Assembly: GCF_036227565.1 (NCBI RefSeq)
Contig: NZ_CP109460.1
Location: 2,914,001-2,978,000 of the forward strand
Source of the DNA: Streptomyces sp. NBC_01454
GTDB taxonomy: Bacteria; Actinomycetota; Actinomycetes; Streptomycetales; Streptomycetaceae
Direction: 5' to 3'
Length of the DNA stretch: 64,000 nucleotides
The notes under the pieces were generated by a model, which ran no database searches, was not told the origin of the DNA, and was given only the letters and a program-made list of their open reading frames with translations. Within the stretch, counting starts at the first letter, position 1. Every line of letters begins with the position of its first letter. The translations under genes and the position numbers were made by a program. This document shows, in pieces, positions 42,240-50,086 of this stretch.

Positions 42240-42728
42240 ATGCCCGCAGCCGTGTCCGTCTGCCCGCACCCGCTCGACACCGTCACGCCCCCCGCACCCG
42301 AAAACCTGGCCTACAGCCTGACCCTCCCCGCCGCGCTGGCCAGTCCGGCCATCGCGCGTGCCGCCGCGGGCGTCCTGCTCGACGCCCATGGTCTGCGCGA
42401 TGTGGCCGTCGCGGCCGTTCAGGTGGTGGGGGAACTGGCCTCCTGCGCCTGCCGGTTCACGCCGGCCGAGGACGTCTACCTGTCGCTGCGCTACCGGGAC
42501 GACGCGCTGCGCGTGATCCTGTACGACGGACACCCGCGCCATACCCATCGGCGTCTCGCGGCGGCCTGCGACGCCCGGCGGCGGTCCACGCTCCTGCTGC
42601 TGGCCTGTGTGGTGCGGGACTGCGAGGGCGAGTGGGGGTTCGGGGCGTGGCAGGAGCCCGGGGACGGGACGCGGATGTGGGCCGTGCTGCCGCGCGACGG
42701 GGCACGGGCGTACGGCCGCGCGGCGTGA
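42240..42728 (+). CDS. HATPase-like (RsbW-type) small ATP-binding protein
   Basis: 162 residues. Resembles the short anti-sigma/serine-kinase-like ATPases of actinomycetes: SLTLPAALASPAIARAAAGVLLDAHGLRDVAVAAVQVVGELASCACRFTP corresponds to the N-box helix (VGELASCACR in place of SELVTNAVRH), and WGFGAWQEPGDGTRMWAVLP to the C-terminal strand. The Asn of the N-box is replaced (SCACR), so ATP binding may be weak or lost. GGGAG lies ahead of the ATG; GTG 42204 is possible. Divergent from the XRE/DUF397 pair, the typical trio. Confidence 0.75.
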   Translation: MPAAVSVCPHPLDTVTPPAPENLAYSLTLPAALASPAIARAAAGVLLDAHGLRDVAVAAVQVVGELASCACRFTPAEDVYLSLRYRDDALRVILYDGHPRHTHRRLAAACDARRRSTLLLLACVVRDCEGEWGFGAWQEPGDGTRMWAVLPRDGARAYGRAA

Positions 42729-42776
42729 CGCCGTATGCCGAGGGCCGCCGCCCGCGCCCCTCCCCCACCTGCCCCC

Positions 42777-44252
42777 CTACACCACCAGGCTCACCACGGC
42801 CGCCACCGCGAAGCCGGCGACCGAGAGCACCGACTCCAGGACCGTCCAGGACTTGAGGGTGTCGCGTTCCGTGATGCCGAAGTACTTGCTGACCATCCAG
42901 AAGCCCCCGTCGTTCACATGGGACGCGAAGATCGATCCGGCCGAGATCGCCATGATGATCAGCGCCAGATGCGCCTGGGACATGCCCTGGTTCTCGACGA
43001 GGGGGACGACGATGCCGGCCGTGGTGACGATGGCGACGGTGGCCGAGCCCTGGGCGACGCGCAGGATGAGGGAGAGGAGGTAGGCGAGGACGAGTACCGG
43101 GAGGCCGACGTGGTGGAAGGTGTCGGAGAGGGCGGTGGCCACGCCGCTGCCCTTGAGGACGGCGCCGAAGATCCCGCCGGCGCCGACGACCAGGATGATG
43201 TTGCCGACCGGTTTGAGGGACGCGGTGGAGACCCGCTCCAGGGACGTGCGGGACCAGCCGCGGCGGATGCCCAGCAGGTAGTACGACATCAGCAGGGCGA
43301 TCGTCAGGGCGACGAAGGGGTGGCCGAAGAACTCGAGCACCGAGCGGCCGGTGGAGGGCGGCAGGGCGATGGAGGAGAAGGTCGCCAGGAGGATGAGGAG
43401 CAGCGGGGTGCCGATGATCAGGAGGACGGTCGCGAGGGAGACCGGTTCCTCGTCCGGCCCGGCGCCGGCCGCGCGCTTCTCCGCGGTGACCGCGGCCCTG
43501 GCCTCCTCGGCCGCCTCGACCATGTCCTGGGGGACGGGGACGAAGATCCGCTTGCCGATCCAGGCCGCGTAGCCCCAGGCGGCGAGCACCGCGGGGAGGC
43601 CGCAGACGAGGCCCATGAGGATGATCCAGCCCAGGTCGACCTTGAAGAGGCCGGCGGCGGCGACCGGGCCGGGGTGCGGCGGCAGGAAGGCGTGGGTCAT
43701 GGAAAGGCCCGCGAGGAGCGGCATGCAGAAGAGCAGGATCGACTTTTTACTGCGCTTCGCCGCCGCGTACACGATCGGCGCGAGGACGAAGATGCCGACG
43801 TCGAAGAAGACGGGGATGCCGAAGATCAGGCCGGTCAGGCCCATGGCCAGCGGTGCGCGCCGCTCGCCGAAGAGGCGGAGCAGCCGGGCGCTGAGCACCT
43901 CGGCGCCGCCGGAGACCTCGAGGATCGCCCCCAGCATGGTGCCCAGGCCGATGATGATGGCGACATGGCCGAGGATGCCGCCCATCCCGGACTCGATCAG
44001 CGAGACGGCGTCGGACTTCTGCACCGTGCCGAAGAGTTCGGTGACCGAGAGCCCGGCGGCCAGGCCCACCGCGAGGGAGACCGTCAGCAGCGCGACGAAC
44101 GGCTGCAGCCGTACCTTGATGATCAGGACGAGGAGCAGGGCGATGCCCAGGGCGGCGACCGCGAGCAGGCCCGCGGTGCCGGGTATCAGGGTGAGCAGTC
44201 CGCCGGTGTGCGGGGGCGGGGGCGCGGGGGCGGGCGTGGCGGCGAGGAACAT
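42777..44252 (-). CDS. GntP-family permease (gluconate or D-serine type)
   Basis: 491 residues with about 12-14 membrane segments. Family blocks: GIPVFFDVGIFVLAPIVYAAAKRSKKS and GLSMTHAFLPPHPGPVAAAGLF in the first half, and GSGVATALSDTFHH, RVAQGSATVAIVTTAGIV and ISAGSIFASHVNDGGFWMVSKYFG in the second. The family contains gluconate (GntP/GntT) and D-serine (DsdX) symporters, which cannot be told apart reliably by eye. Next to RidA and the D-amino-acid genes, the DsdX-like reading is attractive, but the PfkB kinase makes gluconate also possible. GGAGTC precedes ATG 44252. Confidence 0.88.
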   Translation of the reverse strand: MFLAATPAPAPPPPHTGGLLTLIPGTAGLLAVAALGIALLLVLIIKVRLQPFVALLTVSLAVGLAAGLSVTELFGTVQKSDAVSLIESGMGGILGHVAIIIGLGTMLGAILEVSGGAEVLSARLLRLFGERRAPLAMGLTGLIFGIPVFFDVGIFVLAPIVYAAAKRSKKSILLFCMPLLAGLSMTHAFLPPHPGPVAAAGLFKVDLGWIILMGLVCGLPAVLAAWGYAAWIGKRIFVPVPQDMVEAAEEARAAVTAEKRAAGAGPDEEPVSLATVLLIIGTPLLLILLATFSSIALPPSTGRSVLEFFGHPFVALTIALLMSYYLLGIRRGWSRTSLERVSTASLKPVGNIILVVGAGGIFGAVLKGSGVATALSDTFHHVGLPVLVLAYLLSLILRVAQGSATVAIVTTAGIVVPLVENQGMSQAHLALIIMAISAGSIFASHVNDGGFWMVSKYFGITERDTLKSWTVLESVLSVAGFAVAAVVSLVV

Positions 44253-44414
44253 GGGTGACTCCGTTGTCAGGCAGGGGCCCGCGGGTCCCTGGCAGGTGGT
44301 CCCGGGCAGGGCGGTCCGCGGCACGGCGACCCGTCGCTACGGGAGGCCGTGCCGTGCGGCGAACGGTGTGCGCCGAGCGGCGCTAACGGCAGGCGGGGCA
44401 AGGGAGTCGGCGCC

Positions 44415-44825
44415 TCAGCTCAGGACCGCGAGGGCGTCGATCTCGATGAGCAGGCCCGGCGGCAGACCGACGTAGACGGTGGTGCGGGCGGCCGGGGCCT
44501 CCTTGAGGCCCTGCTCCTCGAAGTAGGCGTTGTAGATCTCGTTCAGCTCGGCGAAGTGCGCCACGTCGGTGAGGTAGACGCGGATCATCATCGCGTCGTC
44601 CCAGCTCGCGCCGCCCTCCTCGAGGATGGCCTGGACGTTGGCGAGGGTCTGCAGGGTCTGTTCGCGCAGGGTGGGGCCGGCCGGGGTGGGGGCCTGGCCC
44701 TCGGTGGCGGGCAGGAAGCCGACCTGGCCGGCGACCTGGAGGAGGTTGCCCTTCTTCACGCCGTGGGAGAACTTCGCGGGCGGGGTGGTGTGGGTGGCCG
44801 GGGTGAGCGCGGTCTTCTCGATCAT
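44415..44825 (-). CDS. ridA: RidA-family enamine/imine deaminase
   Basis: 136 residues. RidA/YjgF fold with VKKGNLLQVAGQVGFLP, LREQTLQTLANVQAILEEGGASWDDAMMIRVYLTDV, YFEEQGLKEAPAARTTVYVGLPPGLLIEIDALAVL; the catalytic Arg is in PAARTTV. These proteins hydrolyse reactive enamines such as 2-aminoacrylate released by PLP serine/threonine dehydratases. A PLP deaminase lies across the divergent promoter, which explains the association. A GTG at 44834, overlapping the IclR stop, is an alternative start. Confidence 0.9.
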   Translation of the reverse strand: MIEKTALTPATHTTPPAKFSHGVKKGNLLQVAGQVGFLPATEGQAPTPAGPTLREQTLQTLANVQAILEEGGASWDDAMMIRVYLTDVAHFAELNEIYNAYFEEQGLKEAPAARTTVYVGLPPGLLIEIDALAVLS

Positions 44826-44830
44826 GGTGG

Positions 44831-45610
44831 TCACGCTTCCTGTGCGGGGCCGGCGGTGGACGGGGGAAGGGCGGTTCCGGAGTACTCCCGGCTGATGGCG
44901 TCGGCGGTGCGGCGGACCAGGGGGAGCAGGGCGAGGAGTTCCTCGGCGGTGACGACGACGTTCGGCGCGGAGAGGGACATGGCGGCGACCACGTGCCCGT
45001 CCGTGCCGCGGACGGGCGCGCCGACGCAGTTGATGGACTCCTCGTGGCCACCGAGGTCGGTGGCCCAGCCCTGCGCGCGGACGGTGGCCAGTTCGGCGAG
45101 GAAGGCCGTGGCGTCGGGGGTCGAACGGGGCGTGTAGCGGGGGTAGTCGAGCTTCTCCGCGAGGGCGCGGCGCTCGGGTCCGGGCAGGTCGGCCAGGAGC
45201 AGCTTGGCGACCGCGGCGACGGTGATCGCGACGGGCTTGCCGATCCGGGAGTACATCCGGACCGGGTAGCGGCTCTCGACCTTGTCGATGTAGAGGACCT
45301 CGCTCTCCTCCAGGACGGCGAGGTGGACGGTGTGTCCGCAGGCCTCGTTGAGGGCGACGAGATGGGGGTGGGCGATCTCCCGTACGTCGAGGTTCTCGGC
45401 GGCCTGCTGGGCGAGCGCGAAGAGCCGGGCGCCGAGGCGGTAGCGCTGGTCGGCCTGGCGGTAGACCATGCCGTGCTCGTGCAGGGTGCGCAACAGGCGC
45501 AGGGCGGTGGATTTGTGCACGCCGAGCCGGACCGAGACCTGTTCGAGGTTGGCCGGGCCCTCCGCGAGCAGCGGAAGGATGCTCAGTGCGCGGTCGACGG
45601 TCTGGCTCAT
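44831..45610 (-). CDS. IclR-family transcriptional regulator
   Basis: 259 residues. Winged-helix N-terminus (QTVDRALSILPLLAEGPANLEQVSVRLGVHKSTALRLLRTLHEHGMVYRQ) and the GAF-like IclR effector domain (YSRIGKPVAITVAAVAKLLLADL, GGHEESINCVGAPVRGTDGHVVAAMSLSAP). ATG overlaps the kinase stop as ATGA. It is placed to sense an intermediate of this catabolic pathway and to bind the inverted repeats in the divergent region upstream of the kinase and the PLP-enzyme genes. Confidence 0.92.
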   Translation of the reverse strand: MSQTVDRALSILPLLAEGPANLEQVSVRLGVHKSTALRLLRTLHEHGMVYRQADQRYRLGARLFALAQQAAENLDVREIAHPHLVALNEACGHTVHLAVLEESEVLYIDKVESRYPVRMYSRIGKPVAITVAAVAKLLLADLPGPERRALAEKLDYPRYTPRSTPDATAFLAELATVRAQGWATDLGGHEESINCVGAPVRGTDGHVVAAMSLSAPNVVVTAEELLALLPLVRRTADAISREYSGTALPPSTAGPAQEA

Positions 45611-46812
45611 GTGCGTACCTCACTGTCCCGGCCGCCGCCGGGGACGTGCCCTTCGGCGGTGCCCCTCCGGGCGGTGGCCGGCGGATCCGCCGTACCTGAC
45701 TCGTTCACTGTGCCCGTCCCTCCACCCGTGCGGTGCGCCCCGACGGCCGTCCAGCCGGGGCCGAGTCGCAGTGTGCCCCAGTCGGCGGGGCCGAGGGCGG
45801 CGAGGCGATCGGCGAGGGCCCGGCCGGGCGGCGGGCCCAGATCGCCGGGGACGGTGAGCGAGGCGGCGGCCATCAGATGGCCGTGCCGCAGGCGGGTGAA
45901 GACGGGCAGCGCGCGCAGGGTGCCGGAGAGGAAGCCGGCGGCGAAGGCGTCACCGGCGCCGATCGGGGCGACGACGTCGACGTGGAGCGCGGGGGCGAAG
46001 GTGACGGTGTCGGTGCCGTCGGCCTGCCGGTCGAAGGCGGTGGCGCCGGCCGCGCCGTGCTTGACGACGAGGGTGGCGGGCTCGGGCAGGGCGGCGCGCA
46101 CGGCGCCGGGGCCGTGCAGGTCCCAGGCGGCCGCGGCCTCGTCCTCGCCGACGAAGACCAGGTCGCAGTCGCGGGCGAGGTCCAGGAGGAGCCCCGGGCC
46201 CCGGGCGGGGTCACGCCACAGGTCCGCGCGGTAGTTGACGTCGAAGGAGACCAGGGGGCGGCCCGGTGTGCGGCGGGTGAGGGTGCGCAGCACGCCGAGG
46301 CAGCCGTCGGAGAGCGCCGCGGTGATGCCGCTGAGGTGCAGGATGCGGGCGTGGTGCAGGGCCGCGTGGTCGAGGAGGTCCGGCGCCATGGCGGAGGCGG
46401 CGGACCCGGCACGGTAGTAGAGGACTTCGGCGCACTCGGCGGTCTCGCGTTCGAGGCCGGTGGCGCGCTCGCCGGCGGTGCGGAAGTAGATGCCGGTGGG
46501 GCGCAGCGGGTCGCGCTGGACATGGGCGGTGTCGACGCCGCAGTCGGCGACGGCGGCCAGGAGGTGGTCGCCGAAGCCGTCGGTGCCGACCCGCGAGACC
46601 CAGCGCGCGGTGTGTCCGGTGCGGGCGAGGAAGCAGGCGACATTGGATTCGGCGCCGCCGATGGCGCGGTCGAAGGCGGGGACCTCGGCGAGCCGGCCGG
46701 GGACGCGGGGCAGGAAGGAGACCATCGACTCGCCGAGGCAGACGACCTCGACGTCCCGGGCGGGGGCACCGGCCGGGGCGGCGGCGGCACCGGCGTTCGA
46801 GGGCCTGGTCAC
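45607..46812 (-). CDS. PfkB-family sugar kinase (2-keto-3-deoxygluconate kinase-like)
   Basis: 401 residues from GTG 46812. PfkB signatures are GGAESNVACFLARTG near the N-terminus and PIGAGDAFAAGFLSG, which holds the catalytic Asp (GAGD), near 300. The sequence order (VEVVCLGESMVSFLP, RWVSRVGTDGFGDHLL) is like KDG kinases. The C-terminal 50 residues are an unusual Gly/Thr/Ala tail without similarity. Together with a GntP permease it could indicate a gluconate/KDG route, but the rest of the locus concerns D-amino acids; the true substrate is open. Confidence 0.82.
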   Translation of the reverse strand: MTRPSNAGAAAAPAGAPARDVEVVCLGESMVSFLPRVPGRLAEVPAFDRAIGGAESNVACFLARTGHTARWVSRVGTDGFGDHLLAAVADCGVDTAHVQRDPLRPTGIYFRTAGERATGLERETAECAEVLYYRAGSAASAMAPDLLDHAALHHARILHLSGITAALSDGCLGVLRTLTRRTPGRPLVSFDVNYRADLWRDPARGPGLLLDLARDCDLVFVGEDEAAAAWDLHGPGAVRAALPEPATLVVKHGAAGATAFDRQADGTDTVTFAPALHVDVVAPIGAGDAFAAGFLSGTLRALPVFTRLRHGHLMAAASLTVPGDLGPPPGRALADRLAALGPADWGTLRLGPGWTAVGAHRTGGGTGTVNESGTADPPATARRGTAEGHVPGGGRDSEVRT

Positions 46813-46942
46813 GATGGCTCGCGCTCCTTCGCTGGGGTGCGTGCCCGGACGGTGTGCCGCGCGGTGGTTCACGGCCGATCCGCACCGCGTTTTGTCACCA
46901 TTGACCGGGCGCTGGCCCGGATGTTAGACAGCTGCCAGCGAT

Positions 46943-46972
46943 ATGCGCAATGAGCGTTGCAGAGAATGCAAC
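46943..46972. promoter_or_regulatory. Operator-like inverted repeat in the kinase / PLP-enzyme divergent region
   Basis: GTTGCA (46956-46961) and TGCAAC (46967-46972) form a perfect dyad with a five-base centre. A third half-site GCGCAA (46945-46950) lies just upstream, giving a cluster of TTGC/GCAA half-sites. The dyad ends 20 bases before the PLP-enzyme ATG. IclR proteins bind 14-17 bp dyads like this. Confidence 0.65.
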
Positions 46973-46992
46973 ACGATTCTGGAGGAGGCCGC

Positions 46993-48282
46993 ATGTCGGG
47001 CGAACGGCTCGTGCAGGGACTGAAGGAACTCGCGGAAGAGCGGGTCGATCACCGCTTCAAGTCGCTCCCGCCGGACGCCGACGGCCGCACCGTCGGCGAT
47101 CTCGCCGCGGAGCGCCGCAACCTCTTCCGCGACGGCTTCACCACCCCCGTCCTCGCCCTCTCCGCCGAGTCGGTCGAGCACAACCTGGCCCTGATGGAGA
47201 CCTACGCCGAGCGGCACGACCTGGCCTTCGCCCCGCACGGCAAGACCTCCATGGCGCCCCAGCTCTTCGCCCGCCAGCTGGAGCACGGCGCCTGGGGCAT
47301 CACCGCCGCCGTCCCCCACCAGGTCCGGGTCTACCGCAGTTACGGCATCGACCGGATCTTCCTGGCCAACGAGGTCGTCGACGCGGTCGCGCTGCGCTGG
47401 CTCGCCGGTGAGCTCGCCGCCGACCCCGGCTTCCGCTTCCTGTGCTACGTCGACTCGCTGCGCGGTATCGAGCTGATGGACACCGCGCTGCGGGAGGCCG
47501 GCGCCACCCGCCCGGTCGACGTCGTCATCGAACTCGGCGCCGGTGACGGCGCCCGTACCGGCGTGCGGACCGAGACCGAATGCCTCGAACTCGCCGACGC
47601 CCTCGCCGGGGTGGACACCCTGCGCCTGGTCGGCGTCGCCGGCTACGAGGCCGACGCACCGGACGCCACCACCGAGCGGGTGACCGCCTGGATGCGCCGG
47701 CTGGTCGCGCTGGCCGAGCGGCTGGACGCCGCGGGCCGGTTCGCCGACCTCGACCGGATCGTCATCAGCGCCGGCGGCAGCGCCTGGTTCGACGCGGTCG
47801 CCGACGTCTTCGCCGAACTCCCCGAGCTGTCCGCGCCGGTCCTCAAGCTGCTGCGCTCGGGCGCGTACGTCTCGCACGACGACGGCCAGTACCGCACGCT
47901 GACCCCCTTCAACCGGGTCCCGGAGGAGGGCGCCCTGCAGCCCGCCTTCCGCCTCTGGGCGCAGGTCATCTCCCGCCCCACCCCGCAGCAGGCGTTCCTC
48001 AACGCGGGCAAGCGCGACGCGGCCTACGACCTCCATCTGCCGGAGGCCCAGGTCGTACGGTCCGGCCGGGACGGCACCCTGCGCCCGGCCGACGGGCTCA
48101 CCGTCACCGGCCTGTCCGACCAGCACGCCTGGGTCAGCACCGAGCGCTCCGGCGATCTGGAGGTCGGCGACTGGGTCGCGCTGGGGCTGTCGCACCCCTG
48201 CACCTCCTTCGACAAGTGGCAGCTGATCCCGCTGGTCGAGGCGGACGGCACGGTCACGGACTTCATCCGGACCTTCTTCTAG
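46993..48282 (+). CDS. PLP-dependent D-amino-acid deaminase (D-serine dehydratase-like)
   Basis: 429 residues from ATG 46993 with GGAGGAGG upstream. Fold-type III alanine-racemase-like barrel followed by the D-serine-dehydratase-like C-terminal domain. The PLP lysine is in APHGKTSMAPQ (about 84). The metal site is likely made by the His and Cys of TGLSDQHAWVS and GLSHPCTSFDKW. Such zinc-dependent enzymes deaminate D-serine or D-threonine, or cleave D-threonine as an aldolase. It shares a promoter region with the IclR/RidA operon and precedes the N-acyl-D-amino-acid deacylase gene by 145 bases. Confidence 0.88.
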   Translation: MSGERLVQGLKELAEERVDHRFKSLPPDADGRTVGDLAAERRNLFRDGFTTPVLALSAESVEHNLALMETYAERHDLAFAPHGKTSMAPQLFARQLEHGAWGITAAVPHQVRVYRSYGIDRIFLANEVVDAVALRWLAGELAADPGFRFLCYVDSLRGIELMDTALREAGATRPVDVVIELGAGDGARTGVRTETECLELADALAGVDTLRLVGVAGYEADAPDATTERVTAWMRRLVALAERLDAAGRFADLDRIVISAGGSAWFDAVADVFAELPELSAPVLKLLRSGAYVSHDDGQYRTLTPFNRVPEEGALQPAFRLWAQVISRPTPQQAFLNAGKRDAAYDLHLPEAQVVRSGRDGTLRPADGLTVTGLSDQHAWVSTERSGDLEVGDWVALGLSHPCTSFDKWQLIPLVEADGTVTDFIRTFF

Positions 48283-48427
48283 GACCGGCCTCCGGCGGGC
48301 TCCGGCCCGCCCCCGGCCCCGGCGGTGCGTGCCGATCCCCCGCGGTGCGCACCGCCGGTCCCCCCTCCCCCGGGCCCCCGGATCCGGGGCACCCGTCCCC
48401 GGGGGCAGCGAGAAAGGCGGCCCGCCC

Positions 48428-50062
48428 ATGGACACCGTGTTCCGTGACGTCCGCGTCCTCGACGGGTCCGGCGGTCCGTCCTACCGTGCCGACGTCGCCC
48501 TGGCCGGCGGCCGGATCGCCGCGATCCACCGCGAGTCGGACGGCGGGCGGCGCCCGGACGGCACCCGCCGGGTGGACGGCCAGGGCCTGGCCCTGGCCCC
48601 CGGCTTCATCGATATGCACGCCCACAGCGATCTGGCGCTGCTGCGGGACCCGGGGCACGAGGCGAAGGCCGCCCAGGGCGTCACCCTCGAAGTCCTCGGC
48701 CAGGACGGCCTGTCGTACGCGCCGGTCGACGACCGCACCCTGGACGGGGTCCGCGTCCAGATCGCCGGCTGGAACGGCGGTGGGCCCGGGGACACCTCCG
48801 TCGACTTCGGCTGGCGCACGGTCGGCGAGTACCTCGACCGCCTCGATCACGGCTTCGGCGGCGAGGGCATCGCGGTCAACGCCGCGTACCTCGTCCCGCA
48901 GGGCACCGTCCGGATGCTCGCGGTCGGCTGGGACGACCGGGCGGCCACCGCGGGTGAACTGGCCAGGATGCAGCGGCTGGTCGCCGAGGGCCTGGAACAG
49001 GGCGCGGTCGGCATGTCCTCCGGGCTGACCTACACCCCCGGCATGTACGCGAGCGACGCCGAACTGACCGAACTGTGCCGGGTGGTGGCCCGTTACGGCG
49101 GCTACTACTGCCCGCACCACCGCTCGTACGGCGCGGGGGCGACGGCCGCCTACGCGGAGATGATCGCCCTGACCCGCGAGGCCGGCTGCGCGCTGCATCT
49201 CGCCCACGCCACCATGAACTTCGGCGTCAACGAGGGCCGCGCGCCCGAGCTGCTCGCGCTGCTGGACGACGCGCTGGACGCCGGCGCGGACCTCTCCCTC
49301 GACACCTACCCCTACACCCCCGGCTGTACGACGCTGGCCGCGATGCTGCCGAGCTGGGCGGGCGAGGGCGGCCCCGAGGCGGTCCTGGCCCGTCTGCGCA
49401 ACGAGGCGACGGCCGCCCGCATCCGCCATGCCATGGAGGTCCGGGGCGCGGACGGCTGCCACGGGGTGCCCATCTCCTGGGACACCATCGAGATCTCCGG
49501 GGTGTCCGACCCGGCGCTGGCCGGCTTCGTCGGCAAGACCGTCGCCCGCAGCGCGGCCGAGCGCGGCGAGGAGCCCTGGGTCACCGCCCGGCGGCTGCTG
49601 CTCGACGACCGGCTGGGCCCGACGATCCTTCAGCACGTCGGCCACGAGGACAACGTCCGCCGCATCATGCGCCACCGGGTGCACACCGGCGGCAGCGACG
49701 GCATCCTCCAGGGCGACAAGCCGCATCCGCGCGCGTACGGCACCTTCCCCCGCTACCTCGGTACCTACGCCCGGGAGCTGGGAGTGCTGTCGCTGGAGGA
49801 GTGTGTCGCCCATCTGACGGGCCGTCCGGCCGCCCGGCTGCGGCTCGCCGACCGCGGCCTGATCCGCGAGGGCCACCGCGCCGACCTGGTCCTCTTCGAC
49901 CCCGCGACGGTCGCCGCCGGGGCCACCTTCGACGCCCCGCGCACCCCGCCCGTGGGCATCCCGTACGTCCTGGTCGACGGCCGGTTCGTGATCGAGGACG
50001 GCCGGCGCACGCAGGTGCTGGCGGGGCGGTCGGTGCGGCGGACGGCACCGAGCCGGGGCTGA
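48428..50062 (+). CDS. N-acyl-D-amino-acid deacylase (amidohydrolase)
   Basis: 544 residues. Amidohydrolase-superfamily D-aminoacylase. Metal ligands are in GFIDMHAHSDLALL (HxH), CPHHRSYG, LHLAHA, and the Asp in VHTGGSDGILQGDKPHPR. TYTPGMYASDAEL and YPYTPGCTTLAAMLP are typical of the family. It would remove the acyl group from N-acyl-D-amino acids, giving D-amino acids for the deaminase encoded just upstream. Same strand, so probably one operon. It ends 24 bases before the end of the convergent KAP NTPase gene. Confidence 0.92.
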   Translation: MDTVFRDVRVLDGSGGPSYRADVALAGGRIAAIHRESDGGRRPDGTRRVDGQGLALAPGFIDMHAHSDLALLRDPGHEAKAAQGVTLEVLGQDGLSYAPVDDRTLDGVRVQIAGWNGGGPGDTSVDFGWRTVGEYLDRLDHGFGGEGIAVNAAYLVPQGTVRMLAVGWDDRAATAGELARMQRLVAEGLEQGAVGMSSGLTYTPGMYASDAELTELCRVVARYGGYYCPHHRSYGAGATAAYAEMIALTREAGCALHLAHATMNFGVNEGRAPELLALLDDALDAGADLSLDTYPYTPGCTTLAAMLPSWAGEGGPEAVLARLRNEATAARIRHAMEVRGADGCHGVPISWDTIEISGVSDPALAGFVGKTVARSAAERGEEPWVTARRLLLDDRLGPTILQHVGHEDNVRRIMRHRVHTGGSDGILQGDKPHPRAYGTFPRYLGTYARELGVLSLEECVAHLTGRPAARLRLADRGLIREGHRADLVLFDPATVAAGATFDAPRTPPVGIPYVLVDGRFVIEDGRRTQVLAGRSVRRTAPSRG

Positions 50063-50086
50063 GGGCCACCGGGCCGGCGCCGGGGG

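Noticed and set aside
45607..46812. A complete gluconate/KDG catabolic operon
   Set aside because: Apart from the permease and kinase there is no gluconate dehydratase or KDPG aldolase gene, and the other genes handle D-amino acids.
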